60,024 bases of DNA from Lachnospiraceae bacterium UBA1683 (GTDB lineage: Bacteria; Bacillota; Clostridia; Lachnospirales; Lachnospiraceae). Both the position numbers and the translations under genes were made by a program. How positions within the stretch are numbered: the stretch's first letter is position 1; each line of letters opens with the position of its first letter. The stretch spans positions 1-60,024 of the forward strand of contig DCKD01000088.1 of assembly GCA_002320245.1 (NCBI GenBank). The letters run 5' to 3'. Of this stretch, positions 35,883-44,906 are shown piece by piece. The notes under the pieces were generated by a model. The model saw only the letters and a list, made by a program, of their open reading frames with translations, did no database searches and was not told where the DNA came from.

Positions 35883-36713
35883 ATGAAAAGGAAATGGGGC
35901 ATTCGGGCAGTTTTCCTTGTTGGATTCCTGCTCTGTTGTTTTCCAATCATCAATAACGTGATTGAGCAGCGGCATCAGGCAGATGCCGTTGCCACTTATC
36001 AGAAAGCGGCAGAGAAAAGGGAGAAGAAACTGGAAAAGATGCTGGCAGAGGCAAAGGAATATAACGATATGCTGTACCAGTCGGGAGATGCGGTTGTCGA
36101 TGGGATGAACACACAGCTTTTATCGGATGAGAACTATCAGAAGGTGCTGGATATTTCAGGCACAGGAACGATGGGCAGTCTGGATATTCCGAAAATCAAT
36201 GTGGAACTTCCAATCTATCATGGGACAGGGAAGGACGCCTTGTCGAACGGAGTCGGGCATCTGCAGGGGACGAGCCTTCCGGTCGGAGGGAAGAACACCC
36301 ACAGCGTGCTTACCGGACACCGGGGGCTGCCAAGCTCCAAGCTGCTGGTGCGGCTGGATGAGATGAGAAAGGGCGATTTATTTTTCATCCGCCTGGGAAA
36401 TGAGACACTGGCGTATCAGGTCTGCGGTATCCGGACAGTAGAACCGGATGATACTTCGGTGATGCGGATTGAGAAGGGAAAGGATCTGGTGTCCCTGGTG
36501 ACCTGTACACCCTACGGGATCAATACCCACCGGCTGGTCGTGACTGGGGAACGTGTGGATTACAAAAAAGCGGAATATGACAGGATCGAGACAGAGATCC
36601 CATCCATCCGGGAACTTGTGTTCACCGCACTGCCCTTCATTTTTATTGCGATATCAATTGGGTTATTTTTTAAAGACAGGAGGCGGATAGATTATGAAAA
36701 TGAAAAGATTTAG
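35883..36713 (+). CDS. Class C sortase (pilus polymerase)
   Basis: 276 residues, with N- and C-terminal membrane helices (about 10-25 and 248-264) as in pilus sortases. Catalytic His146 in TGHRGLP, Cys208 in LVTCTPYG and Arg217 in NTHRLVV. It joins pilin subunits by isopeptide bonds. I see no clear DPF/DPW lid motif before the catalytic domain. The start lies 13 bases after the pilin stop; the end overlaps the minor pilin gene by 20 bases. Confidence 0.92.
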   Translation: MKRKWGIRAVFLVGFLLCCFPIINNVIEQRHQADAVATYQKAAEKREKKLEKMLAEAKEYNDMLYQSGDAVVDGMNTQLLSDENYQKVLDISGTGTMGSLDIPKINVELPIYHGTGKDALSNGVGHLQGTSLPVGGKNTHSVLTGHRGLPSSKLLVRLDEMRKGDLFFIRLGNETLAYQVCGIRTVEPDDTSVMRIEKGKDLVSLVTCTPYGINTHRLVVTGERVDYKKAEYDRIETEIPSIRELVFTALPFIFIAISIGLFFKDRRRIDYENEKI

Positions 36714-37437
36714 GCAGGTTCTGACGGCAGTGATTCTGGCCGTGTCATGTTGTGCAGCCACGGCATTCGCAGCAGAGCCTGCATCCGGGAACGGCATTAC
36801 AGAGGAAGGACTGGCCATTGATCATACAAAGGATACCGTGGAGGGAGAGCAGATCCTTCCATCAGGCAGGGAGCTTACCCAGGTGGACGAGGAGAAGACT
36901 GGAACGATCAGCATCCAGCTGACGGACGGGAAAGCAGGGAGCAGCAAGACCGGGATCCGGTTTTATTGCCTGAAAGTGGCGGATGTAGTGGATGGCGCAT
37001 ATGTCCTGGATCCAGATTACCAGCAGTCAGGTGTGGATTTCAATGCAATCGAGAGTTCTGGGGCGTTAAAAGCGGCAGCGGAAAAACTGGCCGAATCCAA
37101 AAAAGAGGATGGGATGTCCGAGGTTACGGACGGGCAGGGCCGTGCCGGTTTTTCCAATCTGGAGGTTGGGGTATATCTGGTGTATCCGGAAGATGATCCG
37201 GATTATGATGAAATAGAGCCAGCCCTGATTGCGATTCCTACGTGGAGCGAGACAGAGGGAGATATGCTCTATAATGTGACAATGGAACCAAAACATACCC
37301 CGAGACCCGATACGCCGAAGAATACAGCACCACAGACAGGGTTACGGGACAAAACACCGTATTATCTTGCCGGTGCGGCAGGATGCCTGCTGTGTGCCGG
37401 CATCCTGATCCGGTCAGGGCGGAAAAGGAAAAAATAA
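36694..37437 (+). CDS. Minor (probably basal) pilin with LPXTG-like signal
   Basis: 247 residues, with GGAGGCGGATAGATT before the ATG. Signal peptide (to about AAEP, residue 28), one pilin-type domain (IRFYCLKVADVVDGAY...VGVYLVYPED), a Pro-rich wall-spanning linker (PKHTPRPDTPKN), and the sorting signal APQTG plus hydrophobic stretch and basic tail. The Pro-rich linker is what basal pilins use to span peptidoglycan. The following sortase gene starts 2 bases after its stop. Confidence 0.82.
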   Translation: MKMKRFRQVLTAVILAVSCCAATAFAAEPASGNGITEEGLAIDHTKDTVEGEQILPSGRELTQVDEEKTGTISIQLTDGKAGSSKTGIRFYCLKVADVVDGAYVLDPDYQQSGVDFNAIESSGALKAAAEKLAESKKEDGMSEVTDGQGRAGFSNLEVGVYLVYPEDDPDYDEIEPALIAIPTWSETEGDMLYNVTMEPKHTPRPDTPKNTAPQTGLRDKTPYYLAGAAGCLLCAGILIRSGRKRKK

Positions 37438-37438
37438 G

Positions 37439-38119
37439 ATGACAGATAGAATCAGAAAAATACTGGCAGGAGCATTGCTCCTGCTGGGCGTCGTGTCCGC
37501 CATTCTTGCGTATGGGGAACACAAACCGTTCAAGGAGGCGAAGGTGAAACAGCAGGCAGTCATCCAGACCGTTGTGGCGGAAACGGAGGAAAGTGTGGAA
37601 GACCCGCTGGAGAGACGGATTGATTTTGAAACCCTGCTGAAGATCAATCCGGACATTATCGGGTGGCTGTATGCACCGCAGATCGGGGTGGATGACCCCA
37701 TCCTGAAAGGGGAGAATGATACGGAATACTTAAGCCGTGGTTTTGACGGCAGCTACAGCCCGTTAGGCTCGGTATTTACATGGGCGCATACGGATGAAAA
37801 ACTCTCAGATCAGCATCTCTGTCTGTTTGGGCATAATATGATGTCCGGGCAGATTTTTGGAAGACTGGACAGATTTGAAGACACCGGGTTCCAGAAGGCA
37901 AACCGTAAGATGTATCTCTATACGCCAGAACGTTCAAAGGAGCTGGAGGTGGAATCCGTATTCACCTGCCGGAAGGATGATGGGGTCTTCCAGGACGATT
38001 GGGGAAAGGGATCCGGATACCAGACGGTCACGCTCGCCACCTGTACCGGATATAACAGTACGCCGTACCGACTCACGGTTAACTGCAGAGTAGTGAGAGA
38101 AAAGCTTGTTTTGTACTAG
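37439..38119 (+). CDS. Class B-like sortase
   Basis: 226 residues, an N-terminal anchor (about 8-25), INPDIIGWLYAPQIGVDDPIL and RGFDGSYSPLGSVF, as in SrtB. Catalytic His132 (FGHNM), Cys202 (LATCTGY) and Arg211 (PYRLTV). It may anchor the finished pilus or the small LPXTG protein next to it. A class B enzyme inside a pilus operon is less usual than two class C enzymes. Confidence 0.88.
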   Translation: MTDRIRKILAGALLLLGVVSAILAYGEHKPFKEAKVKQQAVIQTVVAETEESVEDPLERRIDFETLLKINPDIIGWLYAPQIGVDDPILKGENDTEYLSRGFDGSYSPLGSVFTWAHTDEKLSDQHLCLFGHNMMSGQIFGRLDRFEDTGFQKANRKMYLYTPERSKELEVESVFTCRKDDGVFQDDWGKGSGYQTVTLATCTGYNSTPYRLTVNCRVVREKLVLY

Positions 38120-38130
38120 GGGGGACATAT

Positions 38131-38649
38131 GTGAAAAAATATATCATAGGCATGTTACTTTTAATGCTCTGTGCCGGCTGTGGCATCGGGGCATTTTTCT
38201 TTTTCCGGAAGGGGAATGAAACCTATGCGGAAGAACAGCGGCCACGGCTGATCGGACTGCATGATATCACGATTCAGGAAGGAGGCCCACTGACCGAATC
38301 CGTGAAAAAATCAGCGGCGGGGATTACCCGGACAAAGAATGTAGAGCAAGTGGATGTGGATATCAGCCAGGTGGATGCAAATCAGGCAGGTACATACCCG
38401 ATCATTTACAATTACACCGGAACGGACGGAAAGAAATATCAGGAGGAAATCCAGTGCATTGTCAAACCAAAGACAGCGGATGTACCGAAATCCGGTACAC
38501 AGCCCCAAAAGACGGCAACGGATGCAACTGCAGATAAAGCGGTCCCAAAGACTGGGGATGCTGTACGGATGATGTTTTTTTCAGCCTTGGCAGGTTTATC
38601 CTTTGCAGTAGCCTGTGTGGTCCGATCCGGAGGACCTAAAAAAATTTAG
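38131..38649 (+). CDS. Small Ig-like LPXTG protein
   Basis: 172 residues from GTG 38131 behind GGGGGGACATAT. N-terminal hydrophobic segment, one bacterial Ig-like domain (ITIQEGGPLTE...AGTYPIIYNYTGTDGKKYQEEIQCIV), a Thr/Lys linker and the sorting signal VPKTGDAVRMMF with hydrophobic stretch. Surface protein of unknown role. The linker includes one copy of the 17-bp palindrome, read as VPKSGT. Confidence 0.78.
   Translation: MKKYIIGMLLLMLCAGCGIGAFFFFRKGNETYAEEQRPRLIGLHDITIQEGGPLTESVKKSAAGITRTKNVEQVDVDISQVDANQAGTYPIIYNYTGTDGKKYQEEIQCIVKPKTADVPKSGTQPQKTATDATADKAVPKTGDAVRMMFFSALAGLSFAVACVVRSGGPKKI
38482..38498. repeat. 17-bp palindrome copy 1 (in LPXTG gene)
   Basis: GTACCGAAATCCGGTAC; 6-bp arms GTACCG/CGGTAC. 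In frame as V-P-K-S-G-T. Confidence 0.7.
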
Positions 38650-38663
38650 AAAGGAGATGCAGG

Positions 38664-39863
38664 ATGACAGTGATGAATGCAACAGAACAGAATTCATTTC
38701 TTGAGAACATGAACAAAATGTATGAAGACAGGGAGGCGATATTCAGAAAACGGGAACAGGAATATCAGAAACAGAGGAGTACACTCTCCGCCATGATGGA
38801 ACAGATGCAGCATGAAAAAGAAAAGATGGAAAAAAAGGCTGAGGAACAGGGCGCATTGCAGAAGGAATTGGATACCCAACAGAAGATGCTGCAGGACTGG
38901 TATAACGAAGAAGTGCAGGCACGGAAAAAACTGGAGGGGGACAGGAAAGCCTTCCAGGAAGAAAAGGAAACGTTTGTTGTCCAGGCACGGATGGAGATGG
39001 AGCTTGCAAAGAACGAAAAGATAAGATCACAGCAACTAAAAGAGGAATATGAACACCGGTTATCACTCCTTGGATTACTGCTTGACCAACAAGGCGAAGA
39101 CGGTGCAAAGGCAAGCGAATTCTTTACGGCACTGGTACAGGGTGAGAAGATGGACATGGATGCACTGCAGGCGGAGAATGAAAGCCTCCGGGAGCAGATG
39201 CGTGGGATGCAGGCAGAACGGAAAGAACTAATGGAAGAAAATGAAGGACTGAAAACCGAAACCGCGCATCTGGCAGAGGAACGGAGCAATCTGTTGCGGC
39301 TGATAGCGAAGATGCACGGCACGGAAAAAGACAGTGACCCCGGAACCACGGATTATGTACCGAATTCCGGTACGGAGGAAGGAGAGGCAGATGACGTGCA
39401 GGAGGAAAGACAGACAGGCCCCCTTCCGGAAGAACGGCTGGAAACCCCGGACATACCGGCAGATGCAGATTCCGGGGAGGAACAGGAAACTGCGGAGGAT
39501 CAGGAAGAGGTTTATGAAGAACTGACGGCGACCGTGCTGCAGAACTACCTGAAGAAAAACGAAAAGAATTACCAGGATTCCGAAATCCGGCATTCCGAAG
39601 ACGGTGAGCAGCTGCACCTGACGATGAACGGACTGAATTATGCCTTTCTGTTTTCTGCTCCGGCAGCCTTTGAGATATCCGCCCGCCGGAAGAATGGAAG
39701 GGTGCTCCAGAAGGTCCTGGCAAAGATGAACGAGAGACACCCGGATGTGAAATTCCGGTATGAAGACGGCGTCGTATATGCGACCGGATATTTTGTGAAC
39801 ACGATGAGCCCGGAACTGCTGATGGAGCGGGTAGGGATCATCAGTGATTGTTTTAAACAGTAG
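38664..39863 (+). CDS. Coiled-coil protein at head of secretion operon
   Basis: 399 residues behind AAAGGAGATGCAGG. Residues about 10-220 are a long coiled-coil rich in Glu, Lys and Gln; about 225-285 is an acidic linker; about 290-395 is a compact domain (LTATVLQNYLKKNEKNY...GYFVNTMSPELLMERVGIISDCF) that looks like a YbjN/chaperone-type fold (weak inference). No signal peptide or membrane helix. It might be a cytoplasmic organiser linking pilus or mating genes to the channel. Linker contains palindrome copy 2 (VPNSGT). Confidence 0.65.
   Translation: MTVMNATEQNSFLENMNKMYEDREAIFRKREQEYQKQRSTLSAMMEQMQHEKEKMEKKAEEQGALQKELDTQQKMLQDWYNEEVQARKKLEGDRKAFQEEKETFVVQARMEMELAKNEKIRSQQLKEEYEHRLSLLGLLLDQQGEDGAKASEFFTALVQGEKMDMDALQAENESLREQMRGMQAERKELMEENEGLKTETAHLAEERSNLLRLIAKMHGTEKDSDPGTTDYVPNSGTEEGEADDVQEERQTGPLPEERLETPDIPADADSGEEQETAEDQEEVYEELTATVLQNYLKKNEKNYQDSEIRHSEDGEQLHLTMNGLNYAFLFSAPAAFEISARRKNGRVLQKVLAKMNERHPDVKFRYEDGVVYATGYFVNTMSPELLMERVGIISDCFKQ
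39357..39373. repeat. 17-bp palindrome copy 2 (in coiled-coil gene)
   Basis: GTACCGAATTCCGGTAC; in frame as V-P-N-S-G-T, in the disordered acidic linker. Confidence 0.7.
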
Positions 39864-39898
39864 CCTGCAAACGAAAAGCCAATAGATGGGAGAGAAAA

Positions 39899-40339
39899 AT
39901 GTCAGCAACACAATATATGAGCATTGGCATCCTGCTGAGTGGAGCGTCGGGAATCTGCCTGGCAGGATTTACTGCGATACTGGTCTTCATTCATATGAAG
40001 AAACCAGCCTATAAGAAACGGATGGGAAAGGCAAAGTTCCCGGCAGAATTTTATTTGGACTTCCGGGATGCATACCAGAAAACGGAGGATATCCGTGAGA
40101 CTCTGGAATTGATGCATGAGCAGTATCCGAGGGGGAAAGCGGCAAAACGGATTGTGGCAGCGATAGACTATCTGGACCACAGCCACTATAAGGATTATGA
40201 AACAGCGTTGTATCGGTATCTGTCAGATGACAGGCAGGTAAAATCAGGCATCCTGTCGGACATTCTTCTATCGGATATTTTAAAAATGAGAAGACTTCCA
40301 TGTAAGGGAGCGGAAAGGAAAAAATATGAGAAACAGTGA
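39899..40339 (+). CDS. Membrane protein of secretion operon, unknown
   Basis: 146 residues with one N-terminal helix (about 8-31) and a cytosolic helical domain (YLDFRDAYQKTEDIRETLELM, RIVAAIDYLDHSHYKDYETAL). I do not recognise the family. It overlaps the next gene by 14 bases and belongs to the channel operon. Confidence 0.65.
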   Translation: MSATQYMSIGILLSGASGICLAGFTAILVFIHMKKPAYKKRMGKAKFPAEFYLDFRDAYQKTEDIRETLELMHEQYPRGKAAKRIVAAIDYLDHSHYKDYETALYRYLSDDRQVKSGILSDILLSDILKMRRLPCKGAERKKYEKQ

Positions 40340-40526
40340 TTGGAAAGCAAAAGTTTTAATTATCGTAGCATTTATCATTGGAATCGTAGCGGGGATCGCG
40401 GCTGGAATCATGTTACCGGAGGCATATGGGCAATACCGTGGACTGGTTGTATTTGGTACAATTGCACTCGTGTCGGTTGTGATTGTATTTGTATGTGTAA
40501 AAGTGTTTCATATCGGGAGGGACTAA
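40326..40526 (+). CDS. Small two-helix membrane protein
   Basis: 66 residues, almost entirely two hydrophobic helices (LIIVAFIIGIVAGIAAGIML and VVFGTIALVSVVIVFVCV). The position just before the VirB2-like gene and the size suggest a small channel component. No family recognised. Confidence 0.6.
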   Translation: MRNSDWKAKVLIIVAFIIGIVAGIAAGIMLPEAYGQYRGLVVFGTIALVSVVIVFVCVKVFHIGRD

Positions 40527-40529
40527 TCA

Positions 40530-40889
40530 ATGAAAGGACTGAAATCTATTATGAAGAAAAAGAAATTTGATGCGAAACAGGCTGCGGGAATCGTAACCTG
40601 TTCTTTTTTCCTGGCAATGATGAGCGTGATGTTCTGCGGAGTCCCGGCATATGCAGCCGGAGAGGAGATCGTAACAAATGCGTTCCATGTGGTCTATACC
40701 CTGATTGCAGCAGTGGTGTCATCCATTGGAACACTCCTCCTCTTATGGGGTGTGTTCGAATGGGCACAGTCCATGAATGTACAGGATGGTGGGGCACAGA
40801 CTATGGCATTCAAACGAATTGGAGGGGGACTGATTGCGGCAATCGGTCCACAATTGATTCCACTGATCACATCACAGATAGGAGCATAG
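40530..40889 (+). CDS. VirB2/TrbC-like pilin-type channel protein
   Basis: 119 residues. The N-terminal signal region ends near AYAAGEE, followed by two hydrophobic helices separated by a short polar loop (FEWAQSMNVQDGGAQTMAFKR). This is the layout of VirB2/TrbC or Maff2-type proteins, which sit just before VirB6 in Gram-positive conjugation operons. The ATG at 40551 (MKKKKFDAK) is an alternative start. Confidence 0.72.
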   Translation: MKGLKSIMKKKKFDAKQAAGIVTCSFFLAMMSVMFCGVPAYAAGEEIVTNAFHVVYTLIAAVVSSIGTLLLLWGVFEWAQSMNVQDGGAQTMAFKRIGGGLIAAIGPQLIPLITSQIGA

Positions 40890-40901
40890 GAGGAAAAGGA
40901 T

Positions 40902-41735
40902 ATGCCGGGATGGTTAAGTGAAATTATCAATGCTTGGTTTTCTGTCAGCCCGTCTTTCCATATTGCGGAAATCGTCTGGAATGCACTGATGTCAGCCTGT
41001 ACAGGAATCATGACGACAACGCCGGAATGGTTCTCGGCAGACGCATGGCTGTATGTCAGGTTTGAACTGTATCCGTGGGCATTATCCATCGGCATTGCCA
41101 GCCTGAATCTGTTCTTCATTATGGGGTTTTTCAAGGCAGCTTCAAACCTGAAGGAAAATATCACGTTAGAGCTGCTGGTGGAAACCCTGATGAAACTGGT
41201 TGTGCTGAACGTGCTGCTTGCAAATGGGATGACGATTATCACAACATTCTTCGATATGGCATCCGGACTGGCTGGAAATGTGATGCTGATGGAGACGCCT
41301 GCTTTTTTCACTGGGGATGTGGATGTTGGATCCAAGCTGTTTTTTTTCCTGTTTGGTCTTCTGTATTTTATTGTGGCAATGGTCTGCGGATTCCTCATAT
41401 TGCTCACACTATATGGACGGTACATCAAGCTGTATCTGCTGGTCATATTCTATCCGATTGCGATGCCGGCCCTGATCGGAGGAAGAGGGGTAGAGAGTAC
41501 CGCGTATGCATGGATGAAGAGTTTTTTATCCAACGTATTCGAGATTGTTGTGATTGCCCTTGTTATGGGAATCGCAGGCCGGATCGTGTCAGGAATCACG
41601 CCGTTTACTGACAACATGTTTGCGGAATATTTTGATGGGTTTGCACAGGCGCTGAATTCCGTGATCTATATGATACTGATGGCGGTGTCGGTCAAAGGAG
41701 CGGCAGCATTTATGAATAAGACCTTTAATTTATAA
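40902..41735 (+). CDS. VirB6/TrbL-like channel protein
   Basis: 277 residues with about six membrane helices and a conserved LYGRYIKLYLLVIFYPIAMPAL segment typical of VirB6/TrbL proteins of Gram-positive elements. It forms the inner-membrane path for DNA. Ribosome binding site AGGAGGAAAAGG. Confidence 0.85.
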   Translation: MPGWLSEIINAWFSVSPSFHIAEIVWNALMSACTGIMTTTPEWFSADAWLYVRFELYPWALSIGIASLNLFFIMGFFKAASNLKENITLELLVETLMKLVVLNVLLANGMTIITTFFDMASGLAGNVMLMETPAFFTGDVDVGSKLFFFLFGLLYFIVAMVCGFLILLTLYGRYIKLYLLVIFYPIAMPALIGGRGVESTAYAWMKSFLSNVFEIVVIALVMGIAGRIVSGITPFTDNMFAEYFDGFAQALNSVIYMILMAVSVKGAAAFMNKTFNL

Positions 41736-41748
41736 GAAAGGGGACAAT

Positions 41749-42123
41749 ATGAAGATTGATCTGAACAAAGATTTCGAAACACAATTCAAGCAGGAATCAT
41801 GGAAAGGATTCAGCGGCGGAGAAATCCTCTGTGGCGGAATTGCGTTAGGACTGGCTGCAGTTGTCATCATAGCAGTATGGCATTTTACGGGACTGCCGAT
41901 TAATGTATGTGTATACTTTGGAATCCCTGTGATGGTTCTCGTTGTAGCAGTGGGGATGATAAAGTATCAGGGACACTCTGCGGCTGGAGTCATGAAAGAA
42001 ATCCAATATTTCTTAAAGACAAGGGAACTATGTGCAGAGATGGGAGAACGGGATGGAAAGAATATCCGTATCTTTTCGATGCAGCACAGACAGAATAAAC
42101 GGAAAAGGGGAGGCAACGATTAA
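41749..42123 (+). CDS. PrgI/VirB3-like protein
   Basis: 124 residues with a cytosolic N-terminal part, two helices (about 28-45 and 50-66) and a charged C-terminus. The PrgI family always precedes VirB4 in such operons, as here, with its stop directly abutting the VirB4 ATG. Confidence 0.82.
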   Translation: MKIDLNKDFETQFKQESWKGFSGGEILCGGIALGLAAVVIIAVWHFTGLPINVCVYFGIPVMVLVVAVGMIKYQGHSAAGVMKEIQYFLKTRELCAEMGERDGKNIRIFSMQHRQNKRKRGGND

Positions 42124-44904
42124 ATGGCTGTATTTAACGGAAACAGGGCATTTTCTTCTAAAAAGCAAAAGACCATGCCTATTGTGAAAATCCCAAAGAA
42201 TGTAAGACAGGCATTTCAAGTGGATAAGGCTTACGAAAATGGGATCTTCCAGATTGAACCAAAATCAAAAATGGCGGTATTTGACCGCTGTTTTCTGTTT
42301 GAAGACATCAATTACATCAATAAAAATACGGGTGAGAAGAAGGCATTCCTCATGGAGCTGATGCTATGGCTTAATTCAATGGATGTAGAATTCAAAATCA
42401 CGCTTGCGAATGAATACCAGAGCATGGATGATTTCCTGCAGTCTATCCGCACTGAGAAGAATAAGGATACATATCCGGAGATTGCAAAGGGAATCCGGCA
42501 GTGGCAGGAAGACCGTCTGGGTGAAACGAACCCATCTGTAACTACATTGCGTTATCTGACAATCACCACCAGGGCTGATAATGAAATGAATGCAAGGGTT
42601 TACCTGAATGCAATGGAATCCACAATTATAGAAGCGTTTGAGGGATGGGGAAGCCGGATTGAGCGTCTTAGCGCTAAGGAGCGTCTCCGCTCCCTGCAGA
42701 CGCTTACCATGCCGGGAAGGCTTGAGGAACAGGAATACATCAACGTCCCAAACGATAACCAGAAGAACCGACGGGATTGGAAAAATGATATCCTTCCGAG
42801 AAGTATCAAACAGTATAAGAATTTCCTGATCATGGGGGATACCTATGTAACGGTATTGTTTGGAGGGCGGTACCGGAAAACCGTCAATTCGGACTCCTTT
42901 ATCCGTTCCCTGACAAACGTGTCGTATCCATCCATTATTACCATGGATTTTGCCCCGGTGGAAACAGAAACCGTAAAGGACAAGCTGATTGCCACTCAGA
43001 TGAATAATGAACGTGCAATCACGGAAGAAATCGACCAGAAACGGAAAGCCGGGATTCCGGCAACATCACCGTCCTATCCGAGAGAAAAGAAAAAACAGGA
43101 AATCGAGGATTATATTGACCAATTGGATGAGAATGATGAGAAAGGTTTTTTCATGAATCTGCTGGTTATCGTTACGGCAAAAGATGAGGATGCCCTTGCA
43201 AGGCGGATGCATGAGATGCAGGCAATCGGCAAGAAAGAGGGTGTAATCCTGGAAACCTGTGATTTTACCCAGTTAAAAGCGTGGAACACGGCGCTGCCGA
43301 TCGGCGGCAGGCAGGTGGATTATATGCGGTTCTTCCTTACGTCCTCACTCGTAGCATTCCAGCCTTATTATGCACAGGATATCATTGAACCGGGCGGACA
43401 GATGCTGGGCCTGAACCGGACGACAAAGCATTTCATTATCGGGAACCGTAAGAAACTCCCGAATCCGCACGGAATCATTGTAGGGTATTCCGGAACTGGT
43501 AAATCCATGCTGATTAAGCTGACAGAACTGTCCCAGACATTGCTTGCAACGGATGATGACATCATGATCATCGACCCACAGAATGAATTCATGGAAATCT
43601 GTGCGATCTACAATGGGAGCTATTTTGATCTGACACCCAAGAGCGGAATCTATCTGAATGGGTTTGAGGTATCACAGGAAGTATTTGATTCCCCGCTTGC
43701 AGTGCAGAAGGAATTCATTGCAGCACAGACAGAATATGCAAAGACACTCTGTGCAGCTGCGATGAAGAACATCAATGTCACGCAGGAACATGATTCCATC
43801 ATCAGCCGATGCACGGAGCGGATGTTTGAACAGGTCTTTGCACAGAAAAAACTGAAAAAGCAGCCGACGCTGACATGGCTGCGGGATGAAATCAATCTGG
43901 AGCTGAAGCATGTGGCAAACGTACATGACGAAGAACTGGTGCGGATTATTTATAACTGTCTGGAAGAATATACAACGGGAAGCTGTGACATGCTCGCCCA
44001 TCCGTCCAACGTAAGGATTGACAACCGTCTGGTCGGGTTTGGGATGTCGAATGTCCCGGAGAATAACTGGGAGGCCGTCATGGTGACAATCCTGCATTAC
44101 CTGTCTGTCCGGATGGACTATAATAAGCGTTTCCAGAGGGCAACACATCTGGTGATCGATGAGACACAGGTCATTTCACAGAAGCCGGGAAGTGCAAGGC
44201 AGCTGAACAATGCAGTCATCACGTTCCGGAAATTCGGCGGCATCGTAACGATGGCGATGCAGAACGTAACGGCGGCATTGTCCAACCAGATGCTGACAGA
44301 ACTGTACTCCAACTGTTCTTATAAGTGCTTTCTGGATCAGGGCGGCGTGGATGCGCAGAGTATTGCAGCAATCCAACAGTTCAGCGCAAAGGAGTTTGAT
44401 GCACTGAGTTCGGCAGACCGTGGCCTTGGCGTGATGGTATGGAATAAGAAAGTCGTCATGTTCGATTCCCTGATAGAAGAGAATAATGTACTCTACGACC
44501 TATACAGCACGGATTTCCATGAGAAAGCAAAGGCAGAAGAGGAGCTGGGAGGGCAGGAAGAAAACGTACCGGGTTTCGGTACGATGCAGGAGTCCGTCCT
44601 GGAATCAGAGCAGGGGGCAGTGGGACAAACGGACAGACAGAGTCACAGGATGAAAGATTTGCTCCCGGAGTATCCCGTCGGAGAAACAAGAAAAGATTCC
44701 GATGGATCATACAATCCTGCGCTCCCGGATTCAGATAAGCAGCTGATCCTACAGATTGCAGGGATGACGGATATCAGTATTGAGGATGTGATGCAGCTTA
44801 CCGGGAAGGACAGCAGAATCTGCACGGCGTATCTAAAGGCCATGCAAGAAGAACATCTGCTGGAGGAACCTGATGGAACAGGAAAATTCAGAAAGGCAGT
44901 ATAG
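42124..44904 (+). CDS. VirB4-type conjugation ATPase
   Basis: 926 residues. Walker A VGYSGTGKSMLIK near residue 455, IMIIDPQNEF after it, Walker B LVIDETQVIS near 677, and TMAMQNVTAAL as the sensor region. It powers the outer element's channel. The C-terminal extension (about 800-926) is hydrophilic, contains palindrome copy 3 (VPGFGT) and ends in a small helical DNA-binding-like segment (LILQIAGMTDISIEDVMQLTG). Only two bases separate it from the next gene. Confidence 0.94.
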   Translation: MAVFNGNRAFSSKKQKTMPIVKIPKNVRQAFQVDKAYENGIFQIEPKSKMAVFDRCFLFEDINYINKNTGEKKAFLMELMLWLNSMDVEFKITLANEYQSMDDFLQSIRTEKNKDTYPEIAKGIRQWQEDRLGETNPSVTTLRYLTITTRADNEMNARVYLNAMESTIIEAFEGWGSRIERLSAKERLRSLQTLTMPGRLEEQEYINVPNDNQKNRRDWKNDILPRSIKQYKNFLIMGDTYVTVLFGGRYRKTVNSDSFIRSLTNVSYPSIITMDFAPVETETVKDKLIATQMNNERAITEEIDQKRKAGIPATSPSYPREKKKQEIEDYIDQLDENDEKGFFMNLLVIVTAKDEDALARRMHEMQAIGKKEGVILETCDFTQLKAWNTALPIGGRQVDYMRFFLTSSLVAFQPYYAQDIIEPGGQMLGLNRTTKHFIIGNRKKLPNPHGIIVGYSGTGKSMLIKLTELSQTLLATDDDIMIIDPQNEFMEICAIYNGSYFDLTPKSGIYLNGFEVSQEVFDSPLAVQKEFIAAQTEYAKTLCAAAMKNINVTQEHDSIISRCTERMFEQVFAQKKLKKQPTLTWLRDEINLELKHVANVHDEELVRIIYNCLEEYTTGSCDMLAHPSNVRIDNRLVGFGMSNVPENNWEAVMVTILHYLSVRMDYNKRFQRATHLVIDETQVISQKPGSARQLNNAVITFRKFGGIVTMAMQNVTAALSNQMLTELYSNCSYKCFLDQGGVDAQSIAAIQQFSAKEFDALSSADRGLGVMVWNKKVVMFDSLIEENNVLYDLYSTDFHEKAKAEEELGGQEENVPGFGTMQESVLESEQGAVGQTDRQSHRMKDLLPEYPVGETRKDSDGSYNPALPDSDKQLILQIAGMTDISIEDVMQLTGKDSRICTAYLKAMQEEHLLEEPDGTGKFRKAV
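44565..44583. repeat. 17-bp palindrome copy 3 (in virB4 gene)
   Basis: CGTACCGGGTTTCGGTACG; arms extended to 7 bp. In frame as V-P-G-F-G-T in the C-terminal extension. Confidence 0.7.
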
Positions 44905-44906
44905 GG

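Noticed and set aside
38765..39349. 194-codon minus-strand frame opposite the coiled-coil gene
   Set aside because: Ser-rich antisense of a Glu/Gln/Lys coiled-coil; typical composition artefact.
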